64,000 bases of DNA from Streptomyces celluloflavus (GTDB lineage Bacteria; Actinomycetota; Actinomycetes; Streptomycetales; Streptomycetaceae). Made by a program: the position numbers and the translations under genes. The notes beneath the pieces were generated by a model. That model was not told the origin of the DNA and ran no database searches. It was given only the letters and a program-made list of their open reading frames with translations. Below, in pieces: positions 25,903-37,650 of the stretch. The stretch is from positions 372,001-436,000 of the forward strand of contig JOEL01000002.1 in assembly GCA_000720995.1 (NCBI GenBank). Direction: 5' to 3'. Each line of letters begins with the position of its first letter. Within the stretch, counting starts at the first letter, position 1.

Positions 25903-27327
25903 ATGTTCGATCCAGACATAGCGCCCAGTGGCACCTTGCTCGGCCTCCTTCAGCGAGGCCGCGGCGACGGTACCCTGCATGCCCTCGCGGCGCCGCGGGC
26001 CGAGGCGCTCGCGGCACTCAACGACAGTGTGCTGCGTGACCCCCGCCGCGACTGGCAGGTGGAGAACCGCTCGCTCTACTACGCGCGCCTCTACATGCAG
26101 CTCGACGGCGGGCTCGAAGAGATCGAACGGCACCTCTTCCACCCCGACGACCTCATCGACACCGCCGAGGAGCGCACCGGCCTCGCCCTCGCCGTCCTGG
26201 GCCACCTCGCCTCGTACGGCCGGGACGCCGCGCGCCTGCTGCTGCGCAGCTACGCCGCGGTCGGCAGCAACTGGCGCTGGGCCCTGGACGAGCTGGCGCT
26301 GCGCGACGACGACGCCGGGCTGATGGGCCTCGCCCCCGCCGTCCTCGCCCGCTTCCCCGAGACCGAGGAAGGGGAGGCCACGCTGGCCACCGCCGTCCGC
26401 GACGCCTTCGAGCCGCGGCCCTGGCGGCTGTGGGCCGAGGACGCCCGGTACGCCGGACGGCTGGCCGCCGCCGGGGAGCAGGGCTCCTTCGACCGCTGGC
26501 AGCGGCAGCTGCGGCCCCGCGGACCGCGCCCCGGCTGGAGCGTCACCGAGGTGCTGGAGTGGGCCCAGCAGGGCCTCGACCTGCACCCCGAGGAACACCG
26601 GCACGCCGCGGCCGCCCGCTGCCTGGCCGCCGTCGCGGGGCCCGAGGACCGCCCCGAACTGCTGCGGGCCGCGCGCGGCGGACCGGACGCCGCCCGCGCC
26701 GCCGCCCTGCACCACCTCGCCGAACGCGGCGACCCGGACGTCCTCGGCCTGATCGAGGAGGTGGCCGTCGACCCGCTGACCGCGGAGCCGCTGACCGCCG
26801 CCGCGCTGGCCTCCTTCGAGCGGATGCGCAGTGTCCAGGCCGTCGACCGGGCCCGGGTCTGGGCCCGGCGCGAGGACCGGCTGGGCGCGTCCGCCGCCGC
26901 GATGCTCGCCCGGCGCGGCGGGCAGCGCGATGCCGCACTGGTGCTGGCCGCGCTGCGCAGGACCGTACGCGCCGAGGGCCCGGACGCGGGCGGGCTGTGG
27001 GAGCTGGTCGACGGGGCGGGCCGCCTCGGTGTCGGCTGCGCCGCCCCCGTCCTGCGCCACGTCTACCGCGAGACCTCCTCCTCGCATCTGCGCGGCCGGG
27101 CCGCCGGGGCGCTCGCCGCCACCGACCCCGGTTTCGCGGCGGGTTTCGCCGTCGAATGCCTGTGGGACTGCGAGGAGACCACCCGGGAACTGGCCGCCCG
27201 GCACGCCGCGACCGGTGATGCCCGGGTCGTCGAACAACTCCGCCGCCTCGCCGCCGACCCGGCCGAGGAAGCCGAGGTCCAGACGGCCGTGCGCAGCAGA
27301 TTCGGGCCGGACGCGTCAGCGGTGTGA
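25903..27327 (+). CDS. HEAT-repeat-like helical protein of unknown function
   Basis: 474 residues, almost entirely helical and Ala/Leu/Arg-rich with repeated acidic-basic helix pairs. Segments such as RHAAAARCLAAVAGPEDRPELLRAARGG, ARAAALHHLAERGDPDVLGLIEEVA and HLRGRAAGALAATDPGFAAGF recur at ~35-residue spacing, as in HEAT repeats. No signal peptide or catalytic motif is visible. Such proteins are usually protein-protein adaptors; homologues are common hypotheticals in Streptomyces. The ATG at 25903 lacks a strong ribosome site and the frame is open upstream, so the start is uncertain. A 14-bp-stem hairpin 55 bp after the stop ends the unit. Confidence 0.75.
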   Translation: MFDPDIAPSGTLLGLLQRGRGDGTLHALAAPRAEALAALNDSVLRDPRRDWQVENRSLYYARLYMQLDGGLEEIERHLFHPDDLIDTAEERTGLALAVLGHLASYGRDAARLLLRSYAAVGSNWRWALDELALRDDDAGLMGLAPAVLARFPETEEGEATLATAVRDAFEPRPWRLWAEDARYAGRLAAAGEQGSFDRWQRQLRPRGPRPGWSVTEVLEWAQQGLDLHPEEHRHAAAARCLAAVAGPEDRPELLRAARGGPDAARAAALHHLAERGDPDVLGLIEEVAVDPLTAEPLTAAALASFERMRSVQAVDRARVWARREDRLGASAAAMLARRGGQRDAALVLAALRRTVRAEGPDAGGLWELVDGAGRLGVGCAAPVLRHVYRETSSSHLRGRAAGALAATDPGFAAGFAVECLWDCEETTRELAARHAATGDARVVEQLRRLAADPAEEAEVQTAVRSRFGPDASAV

Positions 27328-27836
27328 CGAGGGCGTCAGTGGGGTGCGACGCGTGGTGGAGTGCACGGTCCGCGCTGTCCACACACCGCACGTAGTGCTA
27401 CGCGCGGTGTGAGCCGAAAGGACCCGCCCGCGCCGCCGGGACGGACGCCGGGGCACCGGATCCCGTGCCCGCCGCACGCCGCGCCGGGCACCCCGCCGAG
27501 GTCGTGCGCGGTGCCCGGCCCGCCCCGGGCCGGTGCCCAGCACCTGCCCGGTCGCCCCGTCGGCGGCATGCGCGATATCAGGCCCGTCCCACCACCGTCG
27601 CGGTGTGCGGCCCGCTACCGTCCCCCGGGCCGGACCGGCGCGCTCCCTCCTCCCGTACCCGCCCCGGTGGCGGGCCGGCCGAGGCGGCACCGGGAGGCGG
27701 TGGACGACCGGCCCCGGGCGGTTTCCGGGGGCGTGTGCACCAGCCGGACGGTGGTTGCCGGCGGAGGCGCGAGACGGGGGTCCGGCGGGCCATCCGGTGC
27801 CCGTCCGTCAGGGCGGTGCGCTGTCACAATGGCCGG
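27328..27836. other. Intergenic region, 509 bp, no gene
   Basis: Very GC-rich with open frames in several phases but no coding-like composition or ribosome sites. It contains the terminator hairpin at 27382-27411 and a second perfect 8-bp inverted repeat CCGGCCCG/CGGGCCGG at 27515-27533. I saw no copy of the GntR operator found elsewhere in the pyroglutamate locus, so the 5-oxoprolinase gene may be regulated separately. Confidence 0.5.
27382..27411 (+). terminator. Terminator of the HEAT-like gene
   Basis: Arms 27382-27395 and 27398-27411 pair over 14 positions with one mismatch (central bases act as a tight loop). It lies 55 bp beyond the stop at 27327. Confidence 0.7.
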
Positions 27837-31478
<3,642 letters not shown>

Positions 31479-31503
31479 GCGGGCCGGGGCGCGGGCGGGG
31501 CGG

Positions 31504-32397
31504 TCAGCCGAAGCGGCGCCGGGTGGGTCCGGCCGCGCGCCGCGGGACGAACCGGACCGGGGTGCCCGGTACGGCCTGGGCGGCGGGGGCCAGAAAGCGC
31601 TCGGGGACCACGCCGATCACCGGGTAGCCGCCGGTGGTGGGATGGTCGTGGAGGAAGAGGACCGGGCGGCCATCGGGCGGCACCTGGAGGGCGCCCAACG
31701 GCATCCCCTCGCTGGGGAGTTCGCCGATGCGGGCACGTTCCAGGGACGGGCCCTCGGTGCGCAGGCCGATGCGGTTGCTGGCCGCGGAGACCCGGAAGCG
31801 GCCGGTGGCCAGGGTGCGCAGACCGTGGTCGGTGAACCAGGTGTGGCGGGGGCCGGGGACGAAGGGGAGCACCAGCTCCGTCCCCGGGCCGGGGTGCGGG
31901 ACGGCGTCCGCGTCGGCGGGCGGGCCGTGCGGCGGGCCGAGGGGGAGGACCGCGCCGTCGGTGAGCGGATCGGGGCCGAGGCCGGAGAGCAGGTCGGCGG
32001 CGCGGCTGCCCAGGACCGGTTCGGTGCCGATACCGCCCGCGCAGGCGAGGTACGAGCGCAGCCCGTGGGTGGCCGGTCCGGCGTCCAGGACGGCGCCCGC
32101 CGGGACGCGGACCGGCGCGCCCCAGGGCGCCGGGCGGCCGTCGACCGTCACCGGGCAGGGGGCGCCGGTCACGGCGACGGTGGTGGCCGTACGGACGCGG
32201 ATACCGCAGCCGGTCAGCGTCGTCTCCAGGGTGGCGGCCGACCCAGGGTTGCCCACCAGGCGGTTGGCGAGACGGTGCGCGGGCTCGTCGAGGGCGCCGG
32301 CGCGCGGTACGCCGAGGTGGGCGTGGCCGGGCCGGCCGAGGTCCTGGACGGTGGTGAGCGCACCGGCCCGGACGACCGTGAGGGCGGGGCCGGTCAT
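31504..32397 (-). CDS. pxpC: 5-oxoprolinase subunit C (biotin-dependent carboxyltransferase family)
   Basis: 297 residues of the PxpC/KipA family: [32 protein letters not shown] at the N-terminus, [34 protein letters not shown] near 225-240, and the C-terminal [13 protein letters not shown]. With PxpA and PxpB it forms the prokaryotic ATP-dependent 5-oxoprolinase converting 5-oxo-L-proline to L-glutamate; PxpB and PxpC are thought to phosphorylate the lactam carbonyl. The start overlaps the pxpB stop by 4 bp (32394-32397, ATGA). The gene is the last of the pxpA-pxpB-pxpC operon. The usual length for the family is 290-330 residues. Confidence 0.93.
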   Translation of the reverse strand: MTGPALTVVRAGALTTVQDLGRPGHAHLGVPRAGALDEPAHRLANRLVGNPGSAATLETTLTGCGIRVRTATTVAVTGAPCPVTVDGRPAPWGAPVRVPAGAVLDAGPATHGLRSYLACAGGIGTEPVLGSRAADLLSGLGPDPLTDGAVLPLGPPHGPPADADAVPHPGPGTELVLPFVPGPRHTWFTDHGLRTLATGRFRVSAASNRIGLRTEGPSLERARIGELPSEGMPLGALQVPPDGRPVLFLHDHPTTGGYPVIGVVPERFLAPAAQAVPGTPVRFVPRRAAGPTRRRFG

Positions 32398-33095
32398 CGG
32401 GGTGCCTCCTCGGCGCGGCGGGTGTCGCCGGACAGGGCGCCGGACGCGGTGCCGGGGCGCTCCCGGACGGTGGTGCCCGGGAGATCCTGGGGGACGAAGC
32501 GGACGCGGGTGCCGGGCGCGAGGAGCGCCGCGGGCTCGCGGTGCGGATCCCACAGGACGGTGTCGGTGGTGCCGATGAGCTGCCAGCCGCCGGGGGAGGC
32601 GCGCGGGTAGACGCCGGTGTACGGGCCGGCCAGGGCGACCGCGCCGGCCGGGACCTTGGTGCGGGGGGTGTCGCGGCGCGGTACGTGGAGCGGTTCCGGC
32701 AGACCGGTCAGATAGCCGAAACCGGGGGCGAATCCGCAGAAGGCGACGTGGAATTCGGTACCGGAGTGCAGGCGGACGACCTCGTCAGGGGTGACGCCCC
32801 ACAGGGCGGCGACATCGGCGAGGTCGGGGCCGTCGTACCGGACCGGGATCTCGACACCGGGCCGGTCGCCCGCGGTGCGGGCCGGAATATCCCAGGTCGC
32901 CAGCTCGGCGGTGAGGCCGCGCGGATCCGCGAGCCCGTCGAGCAGGACGGTACGGGCGGCCGGCACGATCTCGCGGACCGGCGGCAGGGTGCCGTCGGCG
33001 GCCCGGCGCAGCAGTTCGGCGTGGAGCGCCTCGGTCTCGCCGGCGGTGTCCAGCTCGATGAGCAGCCCGTGTTCGCCGACGGGCAGCGGCCTCAT
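32394..33095 (-). CDS. pxpB: 5-oxoprolinase subunit B (KipI family)
   Basis: 233 residues. The N-terminal part ([25 protein letters not shown]) and the conserved core [18 protein letters not shown] (carrying the hallmark FxPGFxYL), [37 protein letters not shown] identify the KipI/PxpB family, also known as allophanate-hydrolase subunit 1-like. It works with PxpC as the ATP-using half of 5-oxoprolinase. It overlaps pxpA upstream and pxpC downstream by 4 bp each (ATGA), implying coupled translation and a complex with fixed stoichiometry. Confidence 0.93.
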   Translation of the reverse strand: MRPLPVGEHGLLIELDTAGETEALHAELLRRAADGTLPPVREIVPAARTVLLDGLADPRGLTAELATWDIPARTAGDRPGVEIPVRYDGPDLADVAALWGVTPDEVVRLHSGTEFHVAFCGFAPGFGYLTGLPEPLHVPRRDTPRTKVPAGAVALAGPYTGVYPRASPGGWQLIGTTDTVLWDPHREPAALLAPGTRVRFVPQDLPGTTVRERPGTASGALSGDTRRAEEAPR

Positions 33096-33868
33096 ACGAA
33101 GCTCCGCACGCGGACGCCGGCCGCGGTCAGCGCGGACCGTACGCGGCGGGCGAGACCGGCGGCGCCCGGGGTGTCGCCGTGCAGGCAGAGCGACCGGGCC
33201 GTGATCTCGACCCGCCGGCCGTCGAGGGAGGTGACGGCGCGGTCCCGGGACATGCCCAGGGCGCGCCGGACGACCTCGTCGGGGTCGTGGACGACCGAGC
33301 CCGGCTCGCGGCGCGGGACGAGGGTGCCCGCGGCGGTGTAGGCGCGGTCGGCGAACGCCTCGCCGACCACGGGCAGCCCGGCCCGGCCGGCCGCCTCGTG
33401 CAGCCGGGAGCCGGTCAGGCCGAGCACCGGCAGACCGCCGCCCGCGGTGCGGATGCCGGCGACGACGGCGTCCGCCTGCTCCGCGTCGTGCACACAGCGG
33501 TTGTAGAGCGCGCCGTGCGGTTTGACATAGCCGACGCGGGCCCCGGCGGCGCGGGCGAAGACCTCCAACGCGCCTATCTGGTAGGCGATCTCGTCGGCCA
33601 GCTCCTCGGGCGGTACGTCCATCGCGCGGCGGCCGAAGCCGGCCAGGTCGCGGTAGGAGACCTGGGCGCCGATGACCACACCGCGCGCGGCGGCCAGGTC
33701 GCACACCCGGCGCATCGTGGCCGGGTCGCCGGCGTGGAAGCCGCAGGCGACATTGGCGCTGGTGACGACGGACAGCAGGGCCTCGTCGTCGGTGAGCTGC
33801 CAGCGGCCGAAGCCTTCTCCGAGGTCGGCGTTGAGGTCGATGACGGGAGGGGCCACCGCGTCGCTCAT
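33092..33868 (-). CDS. pxpA: 5-oxoprolinase subunit A (LamB/YcsF family)
   Basis: 258 residues with the complete LamB/YcsF signature: IDLNADLGEGFGRW at the start, SVVTSANVACGFHAGDP, GVVIGAQVSYRDLAGFGRR, YVKPHGALYN, GEAFADRAY and LCLHGDTPGA. PxpA forms the hydrolytic half of the PxpABC 5-oxoprolinase. It is the first gene of the operon, preceded by a 357-bp region shared with the divergent GntR-family gene, in which a perfect palindrome lies 229 bp upstream. Start at the ATG in MSDAVAPPVIDLNADLG. Confidence 0.94.
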   Translation of the reverse strand: MSDAVAPPVIDLNADLGEGFGRWQLTDDEALLSVVTSANVACGFHAGDPATMRRVCDLAAARGVVIGAQVSYRDLAGFGRRAMDVPPEELADEIAYQIGALEVFARAAGARVGYVKPHGALYNRCVHDAEQADAVVAGIRTAGGGLPVLGLTGSRLHEAAGRAGLPVVGEAFADRAYTAAGTLVPRREPGSVVHDPDEVVRRALGMSRDRAVTSLDGRRVEITARSLCLHGDTPGAAGLARRVRSALTAAGVRVRSFV

Positions 33869-34225
33869 GTGTGTCCGTTCCAGATGTGCTCGGTGCTCCG
33901 CCGGGTGCGCGGCAGCCGGTGCCGGGTCCGGGGGCTGCCGGGGTACCGGTGTGCGGGTGCGTGCGCCGTCGTGGCGCGCGCGTGTCGGAAGTGGCGGGAT
34001 GTGGTGGATGGGGATGAGGGAGCGCCGGCCGGCCCGTATCCGTAGTGACTCTCCCCCGAGGGCACTCGGGCCGACCGGCGTGGAGGCCAACGTAAGGGAT
34101 CGTTGAACGATCCGACAAGAGGTGTGTTGTCTCGCTCTCCCATCTGGGATTGACTTCCGCCGGAAGGGCACCCGGGTGGCCCGTCGGCGGGCCGCCCGGC
34201 ACGAGGTGAGGGACGGGGAGGCGGT
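33869..34225. other. Divergent regulatory region pxpA/gntR (357 bp)
   Basis: No gene. It contains the palindrome at 34097-34113 and presumably both promoters. The gntR ribosome site GGGGAGG lies 4-5 nt before its ATG; pxpA has only a weak GGAACGGA. Confidence 0.6.
34097..34113. promoter_or_regulatory. GntR operator 1 (pxpA/gntR)
   Basis: GGATCGTTGAACGATCC is a perfect 8-bp inverted repeat around one G. A near copy lies at 34995-35011 in front of the DUF969 gene. Position in the divergent region implies control of pxpABC and autoregulation of the GntR gene. Confidence 0.75.
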
Positions 34226-34969
34226 ATGGCCGGCGGAGTGGCGAAGAACGATCAGCGGCGGCTCGCGGAGGTCTCGGGGCTGGCGCGGGACCGTGCGCTG
34301 CTGGGGCGCTCCAGCACGGCGGAGCGGGTCGCCGACATCCTGCGGGACCGGATCACCGAGGGGTACTTCCCGCCCGGTGTCCGGCTGTCGGAGGAGGGCA
34401 TCGGCGGTGCGCTGGGCGTCTCGCGCAACACCCTGCGCGAGGCGTTCCGGCTGCTCACACACGAGCGGCTGCTGGTGCACCGGCTCAACCGCGGAGTCTT
34501 CGTACGCCTGGTGACGGTGGCGGATCTGGACGACATCTACCGGGTGCGCACCCTGGTGGAGTGCGCGGCGGTCCGTGGACTGGGGGCAGCGCCCCACGAC
34601 GCCGGGGCGACCGAGGCGATCGCGGCGATCGAGGCCGCCGTGCGGGCCGGTGAGACCGCCTCCCACGACCGGGCCTGGCAGGACCTCTCGACCGCGAACA
34701 TCCGCTTTCACCAGGCGATCGTGGCGCTGGCCGGCAGCCCCCGCACCGATGAGCTGATGCGCGGTGTGCTGGCCGAACTGCGGCTGGTCTTCCACGTCAT
34801 GGACGATCCGCGGCGCTTCCACGCGCCGTATCTGACCCGCAACCGGCAGATCGTCGAGGCGCTCCAGGCGGGCGACGCCGCCGAGGCGGAGCGGTTGCTG
34901 GTGTCCTATCTGGAGGATTCGCGCAGTCAGCTGTCGGGGGCGTACGCCCAGCACATCGCCGAACAATAA
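34226..34969 (+). CDS. GntR-family (FadR/FCD type) transcriptional regulator of the pyroglutamate locus
   Basis: 247 residues. A winged helix (~28-95) reads STAERVADILRDRITEGYFPPGVRLSEEGIGGALGVSRNTLREAFRLLTHERLLVH (in segments), the standard GntR head. The FCD effector domain (~103-235) has the metal-ligand pattern typical of the family around DLDDIYRVRTLVE, NIRFHQAIVALAGS and YLTRNRQIVEAL. It is divergent from pxpABC and directly upstream of the DUF969/DUF979 transporter, with matching operators on both sides, so it most likely represses the locus and is released by 5-oxoproline or glutamate. The ATG at 34226 follows GGGGAGG. Confidence 0.9.
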   Translation: MAGGVAKNDQRRLAEVSGLARDRALLGRSSTAERVADILRDRITEGYFPPGVRLSEEGIGGALGVSRNTLREAFRLLTHERLLVHRLNRGVFVRLVTVADLDDIYRVRTLVECAAVRGLGAAPHDAGATEAIAAIEAAVRAGETASHDRAWQDLSTANIRFHQAIVALAGSPRTDELMRGVLAELRLVFHVMDDPRRFHAPYLTRNRQIVEALQAGDAAEAERLLVSYLEDSRSQLSGAYAQHIAEQ

Positions 34970-34994
34970 GGTTCGTCCCCGCAGAACCCTTGTT

Positions 34995-35011
34995 GGATCG
35001 TTGAACAATCG
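34995..35011. promoter_or_regulatory. GntR operator 2 (DUF969-DUF979-pcp)
   Basis: GGATCGTTGAACAATCG matches operator 1 at 15 of 17 positions and lies 75 bp before the DUF969 start. It keeps the GATCGTT-G-AACAATC dyad with one mismatch. Confidence 0.7.
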
Positions 35012-35085
35012 CCTAGCCTCCGCAGGACTCTTCTCCTCTCTCCCTGCGCGCTCCGCGTGGGGTCCCGTACGCGGAAGGCGGATCC

Positions 35086-35793
35086 ATGATCGTGCTCCTC
35101 GGCGTGCTCGTGGTCGTGATCGGCTTCGCCACGAAACGCAACCCGCTCCTGGTCGTCGGGGTGGCCGGTATCGCCACCGGCCTCCTCGGCGGTCTGACAC
35201 CCGGTGAGCTCCTCGCCGCCTTCGGCGAGGGCTTCGCGAACAGCCGGGCGGTGACGATCTTCGCGATCACCCTGCCGGTCATCGGCCTCCTGGAGCGCTA
35301 CGGCCTCCAGGAGCAGGCCCGCACCCTGATCGCCCGGTTCGGCAAGCTCACCACCGGCCGTTTCCTGGCGCTCTACCTGGGCCTGCGGCAGATCGGCGCC
35401 GCGGTCGGGCTGACCAGCGTCTTCGGGCACGCCCAGACCGTCCGCCCGCTCGCCGTCCCGATGGCCGAGGGCGCCGCCGAGCAGCGGTACGGCCAACTGC
35501 CGGACCGGACCCGGGAGAAGATCAGATCGTTCTCCGCCAGCGCGGACAACATCGGCCTGTTCTTCGGTGAGGACGTCTTCCTGGCCGTCGGCTCGGTCCT
35601 GCTGATCACCAGCTTCGTCAACACCACCTACGGCACCCACCTCGAACCGCTGCACCTCGCCCTGTGGGCGATCCCCACCGCGCTCTGCGCCTTCGCCTTC
35701 CACGGCTGGCGGCTGCTGCGCCTGGACCGCCGGCTGGAGCGCGAACTGCTCACCGCCAACGCCGAATCCCTCGCCGCGGAGGCCGTCAAGTGA
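35086..35793 (+). CDS. DUF969 membrane protein, probable 5-oxoproline permease subunit
   Basis: 235 residues with about five hydrophobic segments (MIVLLGVLVVVIGFA, LLVVGVAGIATGLLGG, AVTIFAITLPVIGLL, VFLAVGSVLLITSFV, LALWAIPTALCAFAFHGW). The DUF969 family always pairs with DUF979, and the pair is found beside pcp and 5-oxoprolinase genes in many bacteria, which suggests transport of pyroglutamate or pyroglutamyl peptides; the function is not proven. Its stop overlaps the DUF979 start (GTGA). GntR operator 2 lies just upstream. Confidence 0.88.
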   Translation: MIVLLGVLVVVIGFATKRNPLLVVGVAGIATGLLGGLTPGELLAAFGEGFANSRAVTIFAITLPVIGLLERYGLQEQARTLIARFGKLTTGRFLALYLGLRQIGAAVGLTSVFGHAQTVRPLAVPMAEGAAEQRYGQLPDRTREKIRSFSASADNIGLFFGEDVFLAVGSVLLITSFVNTTYGTHLEPLHLALWAIPTALCAFAFHGWRLLRLDRRLERELLTANAESLAAEAVK

Positions 35794-36758
35794 TCAAGGC
35801 AGAGTGGTTCTACTGGCTGGTCGGCCTCAGCTTCCTGGTGATGGCCGCACAGATGGCCGCCGACCGCAGCAACCCCAAGCGCCTGGGCACCGGCGCCTTC
35901 TGGGGCCTGATCGGCGCCGGCTTCGTCTACAGCAGCTGGGTGGTCACCAAGCAGGCCCCCGCCGAGCCGCTGGGCGTCGCCGTCCTCCTCATGGCCGTTT
36001 TGGCCGGCTGCGGCTTCACCGGCCGTGGCACGCCTCGCACCACCACCCCGGAACAGCGCCGGGCGAGCGCCGCCCGGCTGGGCAACCGGCTCTTCGTCCC
36101 GGCACTCACCATCCCCGCCGTCGCCATGGCCTGCGCCATCGGCGTCAAACACCTCTCCATCGGCGGGCAGCCGCTGCTCCAGAAGGGCAGCGAGACCATC
36201 CTCGGGCTGGGCATCGGCGCCGTCGTCGCGCTGGTGGTCGGCATGGTGATGCTGCGTGAGAAGCGACTGTCCGTGCCCGTGCAGTCCGGCCGCGGCATGC
36301 TGGAGGCGATGGGCTGGGCGATGCTGCTGCCGCAGCTGCTGGCCACCCTGGGCACCATCTTCCAGGTCTCCGGGGTCGGCGACCAGGTGGGCAGGCTCAC
36401 CGCCGCCCTGCTGCCCAAGGACTCGCTCTACGTCGCGATCGTCGTCTACCTCGTGGGCATGTTCCTGTTCACCGTCATCATGGGCAACGCCTTCGCCGCC
36501 TTCCCGGTGATGACCGCGGCCGTCGGCTGGCCGGTCCTGGTAGGGCACTTCCACGGCACCCCCGCCGCCGTCCTGGCCATCGGCATGCTCGCCGGATTCT
36601 GCGGCACCCTGGTGACCCCGATGGCCGCCAACTACAACATCGTGCCGGCGGCCCTGCTGGAACTGAAGGACCAGTACGGGCCCATCAAGGCGCAACTGCC
36701 CACCGCCGGTGTGCTGCTCGGCTGCAACATCGTGATCATGTCCCTCTTCGCCTTCTGA
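35790..36758 (+). CDS. DUF979 membrane protein, probable 5-oxoproline permease subunit
   Basis: 322 residues starting at GTG (35790) that overlaps the DUF969 stop by 4 bp. Eight or nine transmembrane helices are visible (YWLVGLSFLVMAAQMAAD, AFWGLIGAGFVYSSWVV, PLGVAVLLMAVLAGCGF, FVPALTIPAVAMACAIG, ILGLGIGAVVALVVGMVM, YVAIVVYLVGMFLFTVIMG, PAAVLAIGMLAGFCGTL). Proteins of this family co-occur with DUF969 and pyroglutamyl peptidase. Membrane topology suggests a two-component secondary transporter with the DUF969 partner. Confidence 0.88.
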   Translation: MIKAEWFYWLVGLSFLVMAAQMAADRSNPKRLGTGAFWGLIGAGFVYSSWVVTKQAPAEPLGVAVLLMAVLAGCGFTGRGTPRTTTPEQRRASAARLGNRLFVPALTIPAVAMACAIGVKHLSIGGQPLLQKGSETILGLGIGAVVALVVGMVMLREKRLSVPVQSGRGMLEAMGWAMLLPQLLATLGTIFQVSGVGDQVGRLTAALLPKDSLYVAIVVYLVGMFLFTVIMGNAFAAFPVMTAAVGWPVLVGHFHGTPAAVLAIGMLAGFCGTLVTPMAANYNIVPAALLELKDQYGPIKAQLPTAGVLLGCNIVIMSLFAF

Positions 36759-36778
36759 CCACCGCCGAGGAGCACCGT

Positions 36779-37423
36779 ATGGCCCGGGTACTGCTGACCG
36801 GATTCGAGCCCTTCGACGGCGAGTCCGTCAACCCCTCCTGGCTGGCGGTACGCGCCGCCGCGGCCGAGCCGCCCGCCGGCCTGGAGATCGTCACCGCCGA
36901 ACTGCCCTGCGTCTACGGCGCGGCCCGGGTGGCGCTGCGCACCGCCATCGAGGAGGCTCGCCCCGAGATCGTGGTGAGCGTCGGCCAGGCGGGCGGCCGC
37001 CCCGACATCACCGTCGAACGCGTCGCCGTGAACCTCGACGACGCCCGCATCCCGGACGTCGCCGGTGCCCGCCCGATAGACGAGCCGATCGTGCCCGGCG
37101 GCCCCGCCGCGTACTTCTCCACGCTGCCGGTCAAGGCGTGCGTGGCGGCCGTCCGCGCCGCCGGACTCCCGGCCTCCGTCTCCAACACCGCCGGCACCTT
37201 CGTCTGCAACCACGTCTTCTACGCCCTCGCCCATCTCATCGCCACCGAACTGCCCGGCGTGCGCGGCGGCTTCGTCCACGTCCCCTACGCCCCCGAACAG
37301 GTCCTGGACCGGGCCCGGCCGTCGCTGCCGGTCGCCGACGTCGCACGGGCCCTGCGGGAGATCGCCGCCACCGCCGCGCACACCCGTACCGACCTGCGGG
37401 TCGCCGAAGGGGCCACCCACTGA
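36779..37423 (+). CDS. pcp: Pyroglutamyl-peptidase I (pyrrolidone-carboxylate peptidase)
   Basis: 214 residues, normal for the family. The catalytic triad is visible: E80 in GQAGGRPDITVERVAVN, C143 in SNTAGTFVCNHVFY and H167 in GGFVHVPY. It removes N-terminal pyroglutamate from peptides, yielding the 5-oxoproline that the 5-oxoprolinases in this locus open to glutamate. It follows DUF979 after 20 nt with the ribosome site GAGGAGC, so it shares a transcript with the permease. The pathway is therefore peptide hydrolysis and uptake, then ring opening. Confidence 0.94.
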   Translation: MARVLLTGFEPFDGESVNPSWLAVRAAAAEPPAGLEIVTAELPCVYGAARVALRTAIEEARPEIVVSVGQAGGRPDITVERVAVNLDDARIPDVAGARPIDEPIVPGGPAAYFSTLPVKACVAAVRAAGLPASVSNTAGTFVCNHVFYALAHLIATELPGVRGGFVHVPYAPEQVLDRARPSLPVADVARALREIAATAAHTRTDLRVAEGATH

Positions 37424-37620
37424 GCGGTACGGGCACGGGGCCGGCCGAGCTCGCCGCGCCCCCCGTCCCCGGCCCCGCAGGTCCGTGGACCGGCCACCGC
37501 ACCGGACGCCTGCGCGCCCCCGAGCCGGCCCGCCGGCGTCCCACCGCGGACCGCACCGTAGACTGACGGACCGCCGACCGACGGCTCCGTCACACCGGGC
37601 GGTCCGTGCCGTTTCGTCCG

Positions 37621-37643
37621 TTGTCAGTGCGAGCGCCTACGCT
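37621..37643 (+). promoter_or_regulatory. RecA-NDp/PafBC-type DNA-damage promoter of the SMC operon
   Basis: TTGTCAGTG (37621-37629), an 8-nt spacer and TACGCT (37638-37643) match the published actinobacterial RecA-NDp consensus tTGTCRgtg-N8-TAnnnT at every defined position. The start codon GTG (37651) is 7 nt after the -10 box, the distance expected for a leaderless transcript starting at the codon itself. Confidence 0.7.
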
Positions 37644-37650
37644 GTGCGAC

